From: Terriglobia bacterium
GTDB taxonomy: Bacteria > Acidobacteriota > Terriglobia > 20CM-2-55-15
Reading direction: 5' to 3'
Length of the DNA: 46,020 bases
NCBI GenBank assembly: GCA_036496425.1
Contig: DASXLG010000240.1
Location: forward strand, 1 to 46,020
Below the pieces are notes generated by a model. It had not been told where the DNA came from. It worked only from the letters and a program-made list of their open reading frames with translations, and did not search any database. Both the position numbers and the translations under genes were made by a program. Each line of letters begins with the position of its first letter. The stretch's first letter is position 1. Below are positions 1-9,088 of the stretch, piece by piece.

Positions 1-1192
1 CGAGGGCTTCGCTTTCGGTGCCTTTGGTATTCTTGTCGCGATAGCCGACTCCCGCGGCGAACAGCAGCGCATTGTTTCCGTCTTTGGTGTTCAGTTTCGG
101 ATCGGCGCCGTTTTCCAGAAGAAGCCGCATCATCGCCGCGTCGCCCGAGCGGGCGGCGCGCATGAACGGCGTCGAGCCCTCGGTCAATGTGATATCGCCG
201 GTATCCATGCCGCTGCGTCCGGGCAGATTTTTGGTCAGGGCTGTATTGGGCCGCGCGCCGCGCGCGAGGAGCGCTTTCGCAAGATCCATGCTTGGCAACG
301 GATCGTCGCTTTTTCGTTCCGGTAAAGCGGACCAATCTTCGTTCCGGATGTCGATGACGGCATACAGCGGCGCCCGGCCGTACACGTCGACGGTGTTCGG
401 ATCGGCGCCGCGATCGAGGAAAAATTTCGCGAAGCTGTACTGTTTGTTCATGATCGCGACCACCATGGCGCTGGTGTTATCGATGTCGCCGTAGTTGATG
501 TCGACTCCGGCATCGAGCATCACTTTCGCGGATTCGATGTCGCCTTCCCGTGCGGAGAATGAAAGAGCGGTGAACCCGCCGCGGGCGATCGGAGATATGG
601 AAGAAGCGGCGCTCAACCGCGGCGCCTTCGTTTCGCGATCGATCGACCGGGCTTTCCAGTCGGCTCCACGAGCGAGCAGCAATTTTACGACTTGGGGATG
701 GCGTTCCGCGGATGCCCACATCAACGCGGTTTGTCCTTTGTAGGTTTCTCTGGCATTCACATTGGCGCCCCGATCAATCAGGACTTTGACGGCATCGACG
801 TTGCCGGCGCGCGAAGCCGTCATGAGCACGGTTTCACCGGCTTCGCCGGTAACCGTGTCCGGGTTCGCACCCGCTTTCAACAGGACCTCGATCATGGCGC
901 CGCTTCCGGAGACGACGGCCTCGGATAAGGGTGATGCGCCATAGCGGTTAACGGCTTTGGCGTTGGCGCCGGCGCGCAGCAGCAGGTTGACGGCTTCGAG
1001 ATCGTTGAAATGGGCTGCCCAATGCAGGGCCGTTGTGCCGTCCGGTTGCGCGGCGTTCACGTCCGCGTGCTCTTTGAGGAGCGCGCGCAATGCCGGCATA
1101 TCGCCGCTCGCCGCCACATCGGCGGCGGTCAAACCTGCGCTGTAGCAGGGCAGAGAACACAAAAGGCACAAGAGGCCGAAGAATCGCTTCAC
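1..1192 (-). CDS. Secreted ankyrin-repeat protein (3' part outside window)
   Basis: Translating the minus strand from a GTG at 1192-1190 gives an open frame of about 397 codons that runs off the left edge, so the gene is partial. It begins with a hydrophobic signal peptide (MKRFFGLLCLLCSLPCYSAG) and continues with successive ankyrin repeats of about 33 residues, recognisable by TALHWAA, LLLRAGAN, TALMWAS and LLLARGAD type helices. Ankyrin arrays bind proteins; the signal peptide implies a periplasmic or extracellular site. The start lies 2 bp after the stop of the upstream DUF1552 gene, so the two are translated as one operon with the cytochrome-like gene before them. It is clearly paralogous to the ankyrin gene at 29550-31067. 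The partner ligand is unknown. Confidence 0.85.
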   Translation of the reverse strand, partial: MKRFFGLLCLLCSLPCYSAGLTAADVAASGDMPALRALLKEHADVNAAQPDGTTALHWAAHFNDLEAVNLLLRAGANAKAVNRYGASPLSEAVVSGSGAMIEVLLKAGANPDTVTGEAGETVLMTASRAGNVDAVKVLIDRGANVNARETYKGQTALMWASAERHPQVVKLLLARGADWKARSIDRETKAPRLSAASSISPIARGGFTALSFSAREGDIESAKVMLDAGVDINYGDIDNTSAMVVAIMNKQYSFAKFFLDRGADPNTVDVYGRAPLYAVIDIRNEDWSALPERKSDDPLPSMDLAKALLARGARPNTALTKNLPGRSGMDTGDITLTEGSTPFMRAARSGDAAMMRLLLENGADPKLNTKDGNNALLFAAGVGYRDKNTKGTESEAL

Positions 1193-1194
1193 GA

Positions 1195-2544
1195 TTACAC
1201 CCCCGATAAAAAGCCCGTGCTGTCGCCGACGCTTTCCTGTGGAATTCCCGCTTTGTCCAATATCGTCATCAGAAGATTCGCCATCGGCGTATTTTCCGGA
1301 TATTTAATATGCCGTCCGCCTTTGAGCCTTCCCGCGGCACCGCCTGCAATCAGTACCGGCAGCGGTCCATGGTTATGAACATTGCTGTTACTCATCGCGC
1401 TCCCATAAAGAAGGAGCGAATGATCGAGCAGGTTGCCGTCGCCGTCGGGAGTGGCCTTGAGTTTTTCGAGTACGTACGAGAACAACTCGACGTGGTAGGC
1501 ATTGATTCTGGTCAACGCCGCCAGCCGCTCCGGATTGTTCTGGTGATGCGATGCCGGATGGAAGCTTTCGGAAATGCCCAGCCGCGGAAACGTGCGGTAG
1601 CTGACCTCGCGGGCCATCATGAATGTCGAGATGCGCGTGATGTCGGCCTGAAATGCCACCGTCATCAGGTCGAACATCAATTTCGTGTGTTCATAATGAT
1701 CGTCGGGAACGCCGCTGGGAGAGACGGGCAGGCTGAGGTTCGAGTTCGTGTTCTGCTTTTCGGAGAGCTGGATGCGTCGCTCGATCTCGCGCACCGTGTC
1801 GAGGTATTCCGCCACGCGATTGCGGTCCGTCGGACCGAGATTGCCCTGCAGCTTTCGGATCTGCCCGGTGACGGCATCGAGGATGCTGCGTTGGGTCTCG
1901 ATGCGCTGCAATCTTTCGGCGGGGGTGGCGCCGTCGCCGAACATCCGGTCGAACACGACGCGCGGATTGATTTCCATCGGCATCGGTGTCGTCGGCGTAC
2001 TCCACGAAATCGTGTTCATGTAGGTGCAGCTGAATCCGACGTCGCAGGAGCCGACGAGGCCGCTGTAGTCCTCGATCGCCAGTTCAAGTGAAGGCAGCAG
2101 CGTGTCCTGGCCAATCTTCTTTGCTGCGATCTGGTCGATGGTGACGCCGGCGCGGATATCCGCGCCATCCGTCCGTTTCGGGTGCACGCCGTTGAGGAAG
2201 ACGGCCGGACAGCGCGTGTGATCGCCGCCGTTGTCGCCGGGACCTTGAGGGCCGGCCATCGCGTGGGCGAGATTCGTCAGCACGACCACCTGGTCCTTGT
2301 ATGGTTCCAGCGGTGTCAATATCGGCGAGAGCTGGAGCGCGCCTTCTTCTTTAGGAGTCCAGTTGTTCATGACGCCGCCGTGCGGCATGAAGCAAAGCCC
2401 GAGCCGAATTCGGGGATTCGCGGCGGTTCGCGCGAGGGGCGTCTGTGCCGGAAGCATGGATTCCAGGAACGGCAGCGACATCGTCACTCCCGCGCCTCTT
2501 ATAAAGGTCCGGCGGGACAAGTGCTTTTTCGTAATGAAGCTCAA
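1195..2544 (-). CDS. Tat-exported DUF1552 family protein
   Basis: A 449-residue protein with a twin-arginine signal (SRRTFIRG at about residues 10-17, followed by a hydrophobic stretch ending near ...SMLPAQ), so it should be exported folded by the Tat system. The body matches the DUF1552 family, which is abundant in Acidobacteriota and Planctomycetota and normally sits next to DUF1592-type cytochromes; its reaction is unknown. The start is a TTG that overlaps the TGA stop of the upstream gene by four bases (TTGA), a translational-coupling arrangement. No in-frame ATG precedes the Tat motif. The paralogue at 33436-34761 has an ATG in the same place. A role in secreted catabolism of polymers or sulfated/phosphorylated compounds is only inferred. 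Confidence 0.88.
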   Translation of the reverse strand: MSFITKKHLSRRTFIRGAGVTMSLPFLESMLPAQTPLARTAANPRIRLGLCFMPHGGVMNNWTPKEEGALQLSPILTPLEPYKDQVVVLTNLAHAMAGPQGPGDNGGDHTRCPAVFLNGVHPKRTDGADIRAGVTIDQIAAKKIGQDTLLPSLELAIEDYSGLVGSCDVGFSCTYMNTISWSTPTTPMPMEINPRVVFDRMFGDGATPAERLQRIETQRSILDAVTGQIRKLQGNLGPTDRNRVAEYLDTVREIERRIQLSEKQNTNSNLSLPVSPSGVPDDHYEHTKLMFDLMTVAFQADITRISTFMMAREVSYRTFPRLGISESFHPASHHQNNPERLAALTRINAYHVELFSYVLEKLKATPDGDGNLLDHSLLLYGSAMSNSNVHNHGPLPVLIAGGAAGRLKGGRHIKYPENTPMANLLMTILDKAGIPQESVGDSTGFLSGV

Positions 2545-4937
2545 TTGGCCTCCTGTTTTGCCTGCGCTTCACGCAACTGAAACGGAGCGCTTTTCACAAT
2601 TCCCATCACGATGGACGAGAACCGGTAATTCGTGTTCCGGCTGTCGTGCACGATTTTGCGCACGGCCGGCATGTTGTAGTATTCGACGCCTCGCCCGAGG
2701 GCATAGGTCAGCATCTTTTCCGTCATCACCCCGACGAAAACTTCCGGCTGCCTGACCAGCGCCTTGCGCAGCGCATTGACGCCGTCCAGCGGCGTGCCGT
2801 CGAAGAGCGTGCCGGCCGGATCGATCTTCGCTCCGTCGTCCGCGGTTCTCCAGTGCCCGACAGCGTCAAAATTTTCAAGCGAAAAACCGATCGGGTCCAT
2901 GACCCGATGACAACCCGCGCACACGGGATCTTTCCGGTGCAGTTCCATGCGCTCGCGCAGCGTCTTCGGCTGTCCGGCGCCGGCATCCTGGAGCGGCGGA
3001 ACGTTTGGCGGTGGCGGAGAAGGAGGGACACCCAGAAGGTTGGTTAAAATCCATTTCCCTCTTTCGACCGGTGATGTGCGATTCGGATAAGAGGTGACTG
3101 TGAGGATGCTCGCCTGGCCGAGAAGACCTCGCCGCGCCTCGTCGGCTACCGTGATGCGGCGGAACCGGTCGCCGTAAATGTCCGGGATTCCATAGTGCCG
3201 CGCCAGCCGTTCGTTGACGAACGTGTAATCGGCATTCAAGAGATCGATGACGCTGCGGTCTTCTCGCATGATGCTGTCGAAGAACAGCCGGGTTTCTTCT
3301 TTCATCGCGCTACGCAGGTTGTCGTCGAAATCCGGAAAGGTTTCAAGATCCGGCGCGGAGTTCTTGAGGTTGCGCAGGAACAGCCACTGCTCGGCAAAGT
3401 TTGAGATCAAGGCGCTCGATCGCTTGTCGGCCAGCATCCGTTTGACCTGCTGCTCGAGGATGGCCGGATCTTTCAATTTCCCCTGCGCGGCGGCGGTCAA
3501 CAGCGTGTCGTCCGGGATGCTGCTCCAGAGGAAGAACGACAGGCGCGAAGCCAGCGCGAAGTCGTCCACCCGATATACCGCGTTCGATGCGAGAATCGGA
3601 GGATCCTGCTCGAAGCGGATGAGGAATTCCGGGCTGGCCAGAATGAACTGGAGCGCCGATTCGATTCCATTGTCGAAGGTTCCGTTGCCTTCGCGGCCGT
3701 GCTTGTAGAAGTTCAGCAGCGTTTGCATCGTCGCATTATCGACGGGCTTGCGATAGGCGAGCCGCGCGAGCGACGAAAGAATCTTTGTGGCGCAGCTCAA
3801 TTCGTCTTTCGGAGCGGCCGGCTTGCAGATGAATATCTTCTTTCGCGAAGGCGTATCGCCGGGACCGGTTGCACTGAACGGTCCTTCAACGGTCAGGCGG
3901 TCGACCGATGGGTCGCCCATGATGTCGAGTCCGTCAACCGTCGTTCGCATGAACGGCTTGATCAGATCGTCTCGGACCGCGTGGCTCTTCAGTACGGTGG
4001 TTGCGGAGAGCGTATGGATGCCTGCCTTCACCGGAATGCGCACGGTGAGCCGGCGGTCGAGATCCGCTCCGAACGTGCCGGGGTTGGCGGCCATCGAGCG
4101 GAAATCTTCCGTGCCGCCCGCGGTGACGAGGCGCAGGCGAACGTCGTCCATTGCGATTTCGATGTCATGCGGGTCTTCCATTCCCCGCATCAGGTCGAAC
4201 GTATTCCTCCAGAGCCGAAGCTTGATGACATACTCGCCGTCCAGAGGGAAAGTGTGGCGCGCCAGAATCCCGCCGCGAGTGCCCAGCGGCAGTCCGTCGA
4301 GATGCTGATCCTGCGAAAGGTCGGGCCGCACACGATACGTTGCCGTGCTGGACGCAATGGCGAGATCACCGACGGCCATCCGGCTGATATTCCAGGAAGC
4401 GGACAGATAGCGTTCCATCAATGATGGCGAGACTTTCAGGACGTCGGCAATGTTGTCGAACCCGCTGCTTTCGTCGTCCGGAGGAAGATATGCCGACGGA
4501 TCGATGTCGAGGCCAAGGAGATCGCGAATCGCGTTCGCGTACTCGGTGCGATTCAAGCGATGCATCGTCGCGCGTCCGGGTCTTGGCCGGGCGGCGGCAG
4601 ATTCATCGAGGGATGTTTCGAGATACGAAGCGAAGCCATCGAGCGCCGGTTGTTCAGGCCGCTTCATTCCGGATGGAGGCATCATCCCGGCCCGAACTTT
4701 GCGGATCACTTTCTCCCAGGTTTCGGCCGACTTCGGAACGTTGGTGAGATCGGCGTGCTCGAGTGACAAGCCGGCCGTGCGCGCCTTGTCGTTATGGCAG
4801 GTGACGCAGTAGGTGTTGATCAGGCTGGATTGCGCCGCAGCGTTCTGTCCCGCGGACGCCTGCACAGCCCCCGCCGTGGTTAGAGCCGTCGCCATAAAAG
4901 CGGCGGCTGCACCGGCCATCATCGCTCGAACGACCAA
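2541..4937 (-). CDS. Dihaem c-type cytochrome of the DUF1587/DUF1592/DUF1588/DUF1585 family
   Basis: A 798-residue exported protein. After a signal peptide (about residues 1-30) comes a class I cytochrome-like segment with CVTCH at 44-48, then the long multidomain body of the DUF1587-DUF1595-DUF1592-DUF1588-DUF1585 type. A second haem motif, CAGCH, lies in the C-terminal part just before MDPIGFSLENFDAVG, a family hallmark. Each CxxCH should bind one covalent haem c, so a periplasmic redox role is expected, but no substrate is established for this family. The TTG start at 4937 follows a good GGGAGGT site with 5 nt spacing; an ATG 5 nt upstream is in another frame and terminates quickly. First gene of an operon with DUF1552 and ankyrin genes. 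Confidence 0.87.
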   Translation of the reverse strand: MVVRAMMAGAAAAFMATALTTAGAVQASAGQNAAAQSSLINTYCVTCHNDKARTAGLSLEHADLTNVPKSAETWEKVIRKVRAGMMPPSGMKRPEQPALDGFASYLETSLDESAAARPRPGRATMHRLNRTEYANAIRDLLGLDIDPSAYLPPDDESSGFDNIADVLKVSPSLMERYLSASWNISRMAVGDLAIASSTATYRVRPDLSQDQHLDGLPLGTRGGILARHTFPLDGEYVIKLRLWRNTFDLMRGMEDPHDIEIAMDDVRLRLVTAGGTEDFRSMAANPGTFGADLDRRLTVRIPVKAGIHTLSATTVLKSHAVRDDLIKPFMRTTVDGLDIMGDPSVDRLTVEGPFSATGPGDTPSRKKIFICKPAAPKDELSCATKILSSLARLAYRKPVDNATMQTLLNFYKHGREGNGTFDNGIESALQFILASPEFLIRFEQDPPILASNAVYRVDDFALASRLSFFLWSSIPDDTLLTAAAQGKLKDPAILEQQVKRMLADKRSSALISNFAEQWLFLRNLKNSAPDLETFPDFDDNLRSAMKEETRLFFDSIMREDRSVIDLLNADYTFVNERLARHYGIPDIYGDRFRRITVADEARRGLLGQASILTVTSYPNRTSPVERGKWILTNLLGVPPSPPPPNVPPLQDAGAGQPKTLRERMELHRKDPVCAGCHRVMDPIGFSLENFDAVGHWRTADDGAKIDPAGTLFDGTPLDGVNALRKALVRQPEVFVGVMTEKMLTYALGRGVEYYNMPAVRKIVHDSRNTNYRFSSIVMGIVKSAPFQLREAQAKQEAN

Positions 4938-4979
4938 TTCATACCTCCCTCAAAGGAATTGAATTTACCCGCAGTATAA

Positions 4980-5056
4980 CTGAACAAAGGAGATTAGCCA
5001 CAAAAGGCACATAAGGGTCCTTTTTGTGCCTTTTGTGGCTAATCTCCTTTGTTCAG
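4980..5056. repeat. Perfect 32-bp inverted repeat with 13-nt loop
   Basis: Bases 4980-5011 are the exact reverse complement of 5025-5056, with a 13-nt loop at 5012-5024. It lies between two minus-strand genes, just after the stop of the CE15 gene (5067) and 43 bp before the start of the cytochrome gene. The transcript would fold into a very stable hairpin and could end or attenuate transcription, although no clean U-tract follows the stem. The arm contains the motif GCCACAAAAGGCACA, a type of low-complexity repeat seen between genes in many environmental bacteria; a 19-nt piece of it recurs in the signal-peptide region of the gene at 31064. Confidence 0.95.
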
Positions 5057-5066
5057 GACTGGTTTC

Positions 5067-6575
5067 TCAGTTGAAGTAGCGCGTCGCGAACTCCAGGAAC
5101 ACCGGCCAGTTCGGACCCGGCGTATGTCCGGATGAATGCTGGCGGAACCCGATATCTCCCGTCACGACTGCGGTTTCGATCTGCGGAAACTCGGTTGTCC
5201 CGAGGTCCTTCTTTCCCAGCAGCCGGTACACCGGCCCCGCGCCGACGCCGGCGAGAAACGTGCCTTTAGGATCGACCCACGCATCGTTGATGCTTTCCGC
5301 CTGCTGCCCGATGGGTCCGCGGCTCGCCTGGAAGCGCGGGTCGCCGGTGGCCATCAGCTTCACCGTCCCGTCCGGATTCAAATCCGGTCCCTTGCCGGTG
5401 CTCAGGAATACGGGCCGAGGCGCGACCAAGGCAACAAGTTCGTGAGAGTCCACCGGAAGGGTGTCCCAGCGTCCGGCATATTTCAGGTAGTTGCCGGCCA
5501 TCCAGTGATACTCGTTGGTTGCGGCAATATTTTCGATCGCTTCGCCGTACTTGCGGCGATGGAGTTTTGCGCCGCTCTGGCCTGAAGAGCTGATGAAGCC
5601 GGTGAGGAAGCGCTCGTCATAGGCGAGCGCCACCAGCGCCGCCTTGCCGTCGCGCGAATGGCCTTGCACAGCGACTTTCTTCGCATCGACCGCTTTGTCC
5701 GTTTCGAAATAGTCGAGCACTTTGCTCATGCCCCAGCCCCAGGCGGAAAGGACGCCCCAATCGTCGAGACTGCGCGGCTGTCCTTTATTAAACAGGCCGA
5801 TGATGCCGCACGTCAGTCCCTGGCCGTTGTCGGCCTGAATGCTGGCAGTCGACACGCTGGCATAGCCCCATCCACGCTTCGCGATCTGTTCCTGCGCCGA
5901 CGGCGGCGCATTCGGATTCGCGGGCGGAGCGCCGCGGCCGGCAAGTGCTGCCGGAGGCGGCCCGCCCGCGCCTCGTCCTTGCGGAGCGGCGCCGGGGAGG
6001 GTGCAGAGCGTCGTTGTTGGAACTCCTTCGGGCGCGCGGCCACCGCCTCCGAACATCAGGACAACCGGAACCGGTTTCGCCGCGTTCTTCGGCGTGCTGA
6101 GCGTGGCTAGGATCGTGACGTTCAACTCGGGATAACCGGCGTTATCGACTCGGCCGATGAGTTGTTTCGTGATCACCGGAATACTGCCGGCCTTATCTTC
6201 GGTCGTACTTGCCACAGTCCAAGTTACTTTCGGAATGTTTTTCGGCCTCCGGCCGTAGACCTCGCGATCGAACAATTCGACAATCTCCGCGCGGCGTTTG
6301 CGCCACTGCGCCGGCGTCTTCACCTTGGAGCCGTCGTTGAAGGTCAGCGGGTCCGGCAAGTTCGGATATGGATTCGCGGTGCTTTCATCATATGTCGATG
6401 CGAGGTAAGCGCCCGGCCCGCTCGGGAACAGCGTGATCTTCAATTGATCCATGACACGCTGCCGGTCCTGCTGGCTGCTCATCACGACATGCGTGGGAAA
6501 GGAGTGCGCGGCCAGCATCGCCGCTGCGATCAGGCCCAGCAATGGAATCGTTTTCAGCCACCCTCGTTGAGTCAT
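5067..6575 (-). CDS. CE15-type glucuronoyl methylesterase (alpha/beta hydrolase)
   Basis: A 502-residue exported protein with an N-terminal signal peptide (hydrophobic about residues 9-25). The nucleophile motif GHSRDGK (Ser at about 307) is the bacterial form of the CE15 elbow, and the later EYHWMAGNYLKY and HELVALVAPRPVF segments are also characteristic. A His in the C-terminal HSSGHTPGPNW is the likely catalytic base. CE15 enzymes cut ester bonds between 4-O-methyl-glucuronic acid of xylan and lignin alcohols. An unusual Gly/Ala/Pro-rich insert at about residues 194-228 looks disordered. No carbohydrate-active neighbours support a polysaccharide locus, so a related carboxylesterase activity cannot be excluded. 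Confidence 0.82.
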   Translation of the reverse strand: MTQRGWLKTIPLLGLIAAAMLAAHSFPTHVVMSSQQDRQRVMDQLKITLFPSGPGAYLASTYDESTANPYPNLPDPLTFNDGSKVKTPAQWRKRRAEIVELFDREVYGRRPKNIPKVTWTVASTTEDKAGSIPVITKQLIGRVDNAGYPELNVTILATLSTPKNAAKPVPVVLMFGGGGRAPEGVPTTTLCTLPGAAPQGRGAGGPPPAALAGRGAPPANPNAPPSAQEQIAKRGWGYASVSTASIQADNGQGLTCGIIGLFNKGQPRSLDDWGVLSAWGWGMSKVLDYFETDKAVDAKKVAVQGHSRDGKAALVALAYDERFLTGFISSSGQSGAKLHRRKYGEAIENIAATNEYHWMAGNYLKYAGRWDTLPVDSHELVALVAPRPVFLSTGKGPDLNPDGTVKLMATGDPRFQASRGPIGQQAESINDAWVDPKGTFLAGVGAGPVYRLLGKKDLGTTEFPQIETAVVTGDIGFRQHSSGHTPGPNWPVFLEFATRYFN

Positions 6576-6627
6576 ATGGCGGCAGTATAAGTCGAGACCG
6601 TCTCTGATTGCGAGTTTGCTGGAGTGT

Positions 6628-7266
6628 TTACGGGATGCCCAGAATCTTGTGGGTTTGGAGACTGAGCCGCCACCGGGGGTGCGCCAGGCAGTAGTTCATG
6701 GCGAGCCTGGTATTTTCCGCGCGCAAGGGGCCGTCCATCGGCTGCAGGAAGAACCACCGGAAGTCGAGACCTTCGAATAGCTCCGGCACCGCGCCGGATT
6801 GCGGAAAGACGAGCTTCAGTTCGTCACCGGACTGGAGCACCAGGCCGGCGCCGGCTTTCGGGCTGACGCAGATCCAATCGATTCCGTCCGGAGCCCGCAT
6901 CGTGCCGTTGGTCTCGATGGCGATTTCGAATCTCTGCTTGTGCAGTTCGTCCACCAGGGGCTGGTCCAGTTGAAGCAGCGGCTCGCCGCCCGTGCAGACG
7001 ACGAGCGGGCGCGCTTGCGGTGTGATTGCGGCGGGCCACGCCGATGCAATCTTTCCGGCGAGAGCCGCAGCCGAAGAAAATGTGCCACCACCGACGCCAT
7101 CCGTTCCGACGAAATCTGTATCGCAGAATTGGCAGGTCGCTTTCGCGCGATCCTGCTCGTGTCCCGACCACAGATTGCAGCCGGCAAAGCGGCAAAAGAC
7201 GGCGGGGCGCCCGGCATTGGCGCCTTCGCCCTGTAATGTGTAGAAAATCTCTTTGATCGAGTACAA
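6628..7266 (-). CDS. queE: 7-carboxy-7-deazaguanine synthase QueE (radical SAM)
   Basis: A 212-residue radical SAM enzyme that converts 6-carboxytetrahydropterin to 7-carboxy-7-deazaguanine in the preQ0/queuosine pathway. The N-terminus YSIKEIFYTLQGEG is the family signature. The iron-sulfur cluster cysteines are C30, C45 and C48, giving CX14CX2C rather than the canonical CX3CX2C, a variant known from characterised QueE proteins such as that of Burkholderia multivorans. The SAM-binding GGEP is at about 93-96. I place the start at a TTG at 7266, which gives the usual family N-terminus. A longer frame to 7392 would add an atypical, basic 42-residue leader reaching into the promoter region of the divergent gene. 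No other queuosine gene is nearby. Confidence 0.88.
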   Translation of the reverse strand: MYSIKEIFYTLQGEGANAGRPAVFCRFAGCNLWSGHEQDRAKATCQFCDTDFVGTDGVGGGTFSSAAALAGKIASAWPAAITPQARPLVVCTGGEPLLQLDQPLVDELHKQRFEIAIETNGTMRAPDGIDWICVSPKAGAGLVLQSGDELKLVFPQSGAVPELFEGLDFRWFFLQPMDGPLRAENTRLAMNYCLAHPRWRLSLQTHKILGIP

Positions 7267-7410
7267 CTTTAGAACCGGTAGTGCATACCGGATTGCATGA
7301 TTATATCTATGAAAACCGCAGCCACGCGTTTTGGATTTACTGTAGTTATCCGGGCGAATAGAATGCGGAGGCGGCAATTTAATGTCGTGCAATCTTTTGA
7401 AAGGAATCTG

Positions 7411-7887
7411 ATGAGAAAAATTTCGATTTTATCGGTGGTGCTGGCATTGGCGTGCGGCGTCGCAATGGGCCAACGAGGCCGCGGAAGAGGTGCCCCGCCA
7501 CCGCCACCGCCGGCCCCGATGATGGATCTCGCAAATAAGGTCGTCGATGCCGTCAACAAGCAGGACACCATGGCGCTTCAAAAGCTCGTTACTGCCGATG
7601 CCGTCTATCTCGATGAAGACGGACATCAGCCGCCGGTTTCCGCCTGGATCATGAGGCTGACCACCGGCACGCCGGCCAAGAAGATGGAAGTCACTGGTAT
7701 CCGCGGCCAGATGTGGGACGACGGCGGCTGGTTTTCCTTCAACTACACGCTGAGCGAAAACTTCAAGGAAAAGCCCGTAATGATCAAAGGTACGGCGAGC
7801 TTTGTCGTCAAAAAGAACGGGCCGGACTGGCAGATCACGATGGTTCACGGGGCTCTGGAACAGCATATTGCCGGAATGACGCAATAG
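7411..7887 (+). CDS. Small secreted NTF2/SnoaL-like protein
   Basis: A 158-residue protein with a signal peptide (MRKISILSVVLALACGVAMG) and then a short RGRGRGAPPPPPP linker. The rest has the pattern of an NTF2-like/DUF4440 cone fold: an initial helix with VVDAVNKQDTMALQKLVTAD, followed by alternating beta segments ending in WQITMVHGALEQH. Such domains bind small ligands or serve as dimerisation modules; no catalytic residue can be assigned. The start at 7411 is preceded by GAAAGGAA at a suitable distance; upstream in-frame starts would read into the intergenic region shared with queE. Divergent from queE, with about 144 bp between them. Confidence 0.75.
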   Translation: MRKISILSVVLALACGVAMGQRGRGRGAPPPPPPAPMMDLANKVVDAVNKQDTMALQKLVTADAVYLDEDGHQPPVSAWIMRLTTGTPAKKMEVTGIRGQMWDDGGWFSFNYTLSENFKEKPVMIKGTASFVVKKNGPDWQITMVHGALEQHIAGMTQ

Positions 7888-8118
7888 CAGCATTGCCGAA
7901 TTGCGATTGCCGGGAGGAATAGATGAGAAGGCCGGTGCCGCTGCCGGTTCTTGCGCATCTGGTGTATTCGAGTCTATTTCTTCCGAAATCGCTCTCCACC
8001 GCCGCGCACTCCGCCTGCTCGTTAACGAATCCCAACGTTTACGAATCTAATCATTCCGCTGGATTTGATCGCTGGAAGGGACCTCCGCTGTCCAGGATGC
8101 GGATGGACTATAATCCGC

Positions 8119-8886
8119 ATGGCGAAAGCCTCGATGAGTCCGATCTTTCTGGATAAAGCATCATATTGGGTCAATCTCGCCTACATCGGTTCGGTTTCTC
8201 TGACACTGGTTGTTTCCGTTCTTGCTGTTTTCATTTCGCAGCAACGCGCCGCCGTGCGGGACGCCGAACTTAAGAAGGTCCAGGCGGACTCTGCCCAGCA
8301 GGTTGCGCTGGCGAATGAACGCACGGCTTCGGCGGCCCAACACACCGCGGAAGCCAATGTGGTTGTCGCCCAGGCAGAGTCGCGCACCGCGGCCGCCACT
8401 CGGGCGCAGGAAGAGTTGCGTAAGCAGAACCTGGTTCTCTCCGTTCAACTGGAACAGGAAAGAAAGCTTCGCGCCGAAGCGGAGGAACGAGCCGCTCGCG
8501 AAGCCGCGGCAAGGACGGCGCGTACGTCGGCCCCGCGGAAACTGACTGCCAATCAAATGCAGGTCATCGCTTCCACCCTGCGTCCCTTCGCTGGAAAACA
8601 CGTCACGATTGTGGAGTTGGTGGATCCCGAAGCCGGTCCCCTCGCTCAACAACTCACCGCCGCACTGTCGCAAGCGCAATGGTCTCCTGTCGTCAGCCGC
8701 TTCGGCGCCCTGACGCCTCCGCAATTCGGCATCGTCTGCACCCACAGCGGCACCGACAAGGCGGCGATCGCCCTGGTCGAAACCCTCCGCTCGTTCAACC
8801 TCACCGTTTACGAGCGCAAAGCCGAAGGCAACTCCACGCTGGAACTGCTCGTCGGCCTGAACGGTCCTGCCAATTCCGCCCAGTAA
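8119..8886 (+). CDS. Membrane-anchored coiled-coil protein of unknown function
   Basis: About 255 residues. One transmembrane helix lies near the N-terminus (YWVNLAYIGSVSLTLVVSVLAVFIS), followed by a long Ala/Glu/Arg-rich coiled coil (about residues 40-145) and a globular C-terminal domain containing PFAGKHVTIVELVDPEAGPLAQQLTAAL. That tail resembles domains of other predicted soil-bacterial membrane proteins, but I do not recognise a named family. ATG codons at 8119 and 8134 both precede the helix; neither has a convincing Shine-Dalgarno sequence, and a TATAAT lies only 5 nt before the first, so the exact start is uncertain. It stands alone, separated from both neighbours by about 200 bp. Confidence 0.72.
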   Translation: MAKASMSPIFLDKASYWVNLAYIGSVSLTLVVSVLAVFISQQRAAVRDAELKKVQADSAQQVALANERTASAAQHTAEANVVVAQAESRTAAATRAQEELRKQNLVLSVQLEQERKLRAEAEERAAREAAARTARTSAPRKLTANQMQVIASTLRPFAGKHVTIVELVDPEAGPLAQQLTAALSQAQWSPVVSRFGALTPPQFGIVCTHSGTDKAAIALVETLRSFNLTVYERKAEGNSTLELLVGLNGPANSAQ

Positions 8887-9088
8887 GCTTCCTGACACGG
8901 GATTGCCCGGACGGCTTCAGAATGCTCCACGTTTCGTTTCGCATGCAAGACGGCTACAATTTCAAGCGGTACCGTGGAGCGATAGACGATCATGAATTCA
9001 TAGGGAAATGCGCGATAGAAGAGAACGGGGGCTTTGGTCAAATCTTCACGCCGATGTCCCAGGCGTGGACTAGCTGCAAGGCGCTCGG

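Noticed and set aside
8105-8121. TATAAT just before the coiled-coil gene as a leaderless promoter
   Set aside because: The box is only 5 nt from the start codon and no -35 element lies at 16-18 bp; chance in an A/T patch is more likely.
7923-8156. 77-residue plus-strand frame between the NTF2-like and coiled-coil genes
   Set aside because: Low-complexity composition, no family resemblance, and it overlaps the likely start of the coiled-coil gene in another frame.
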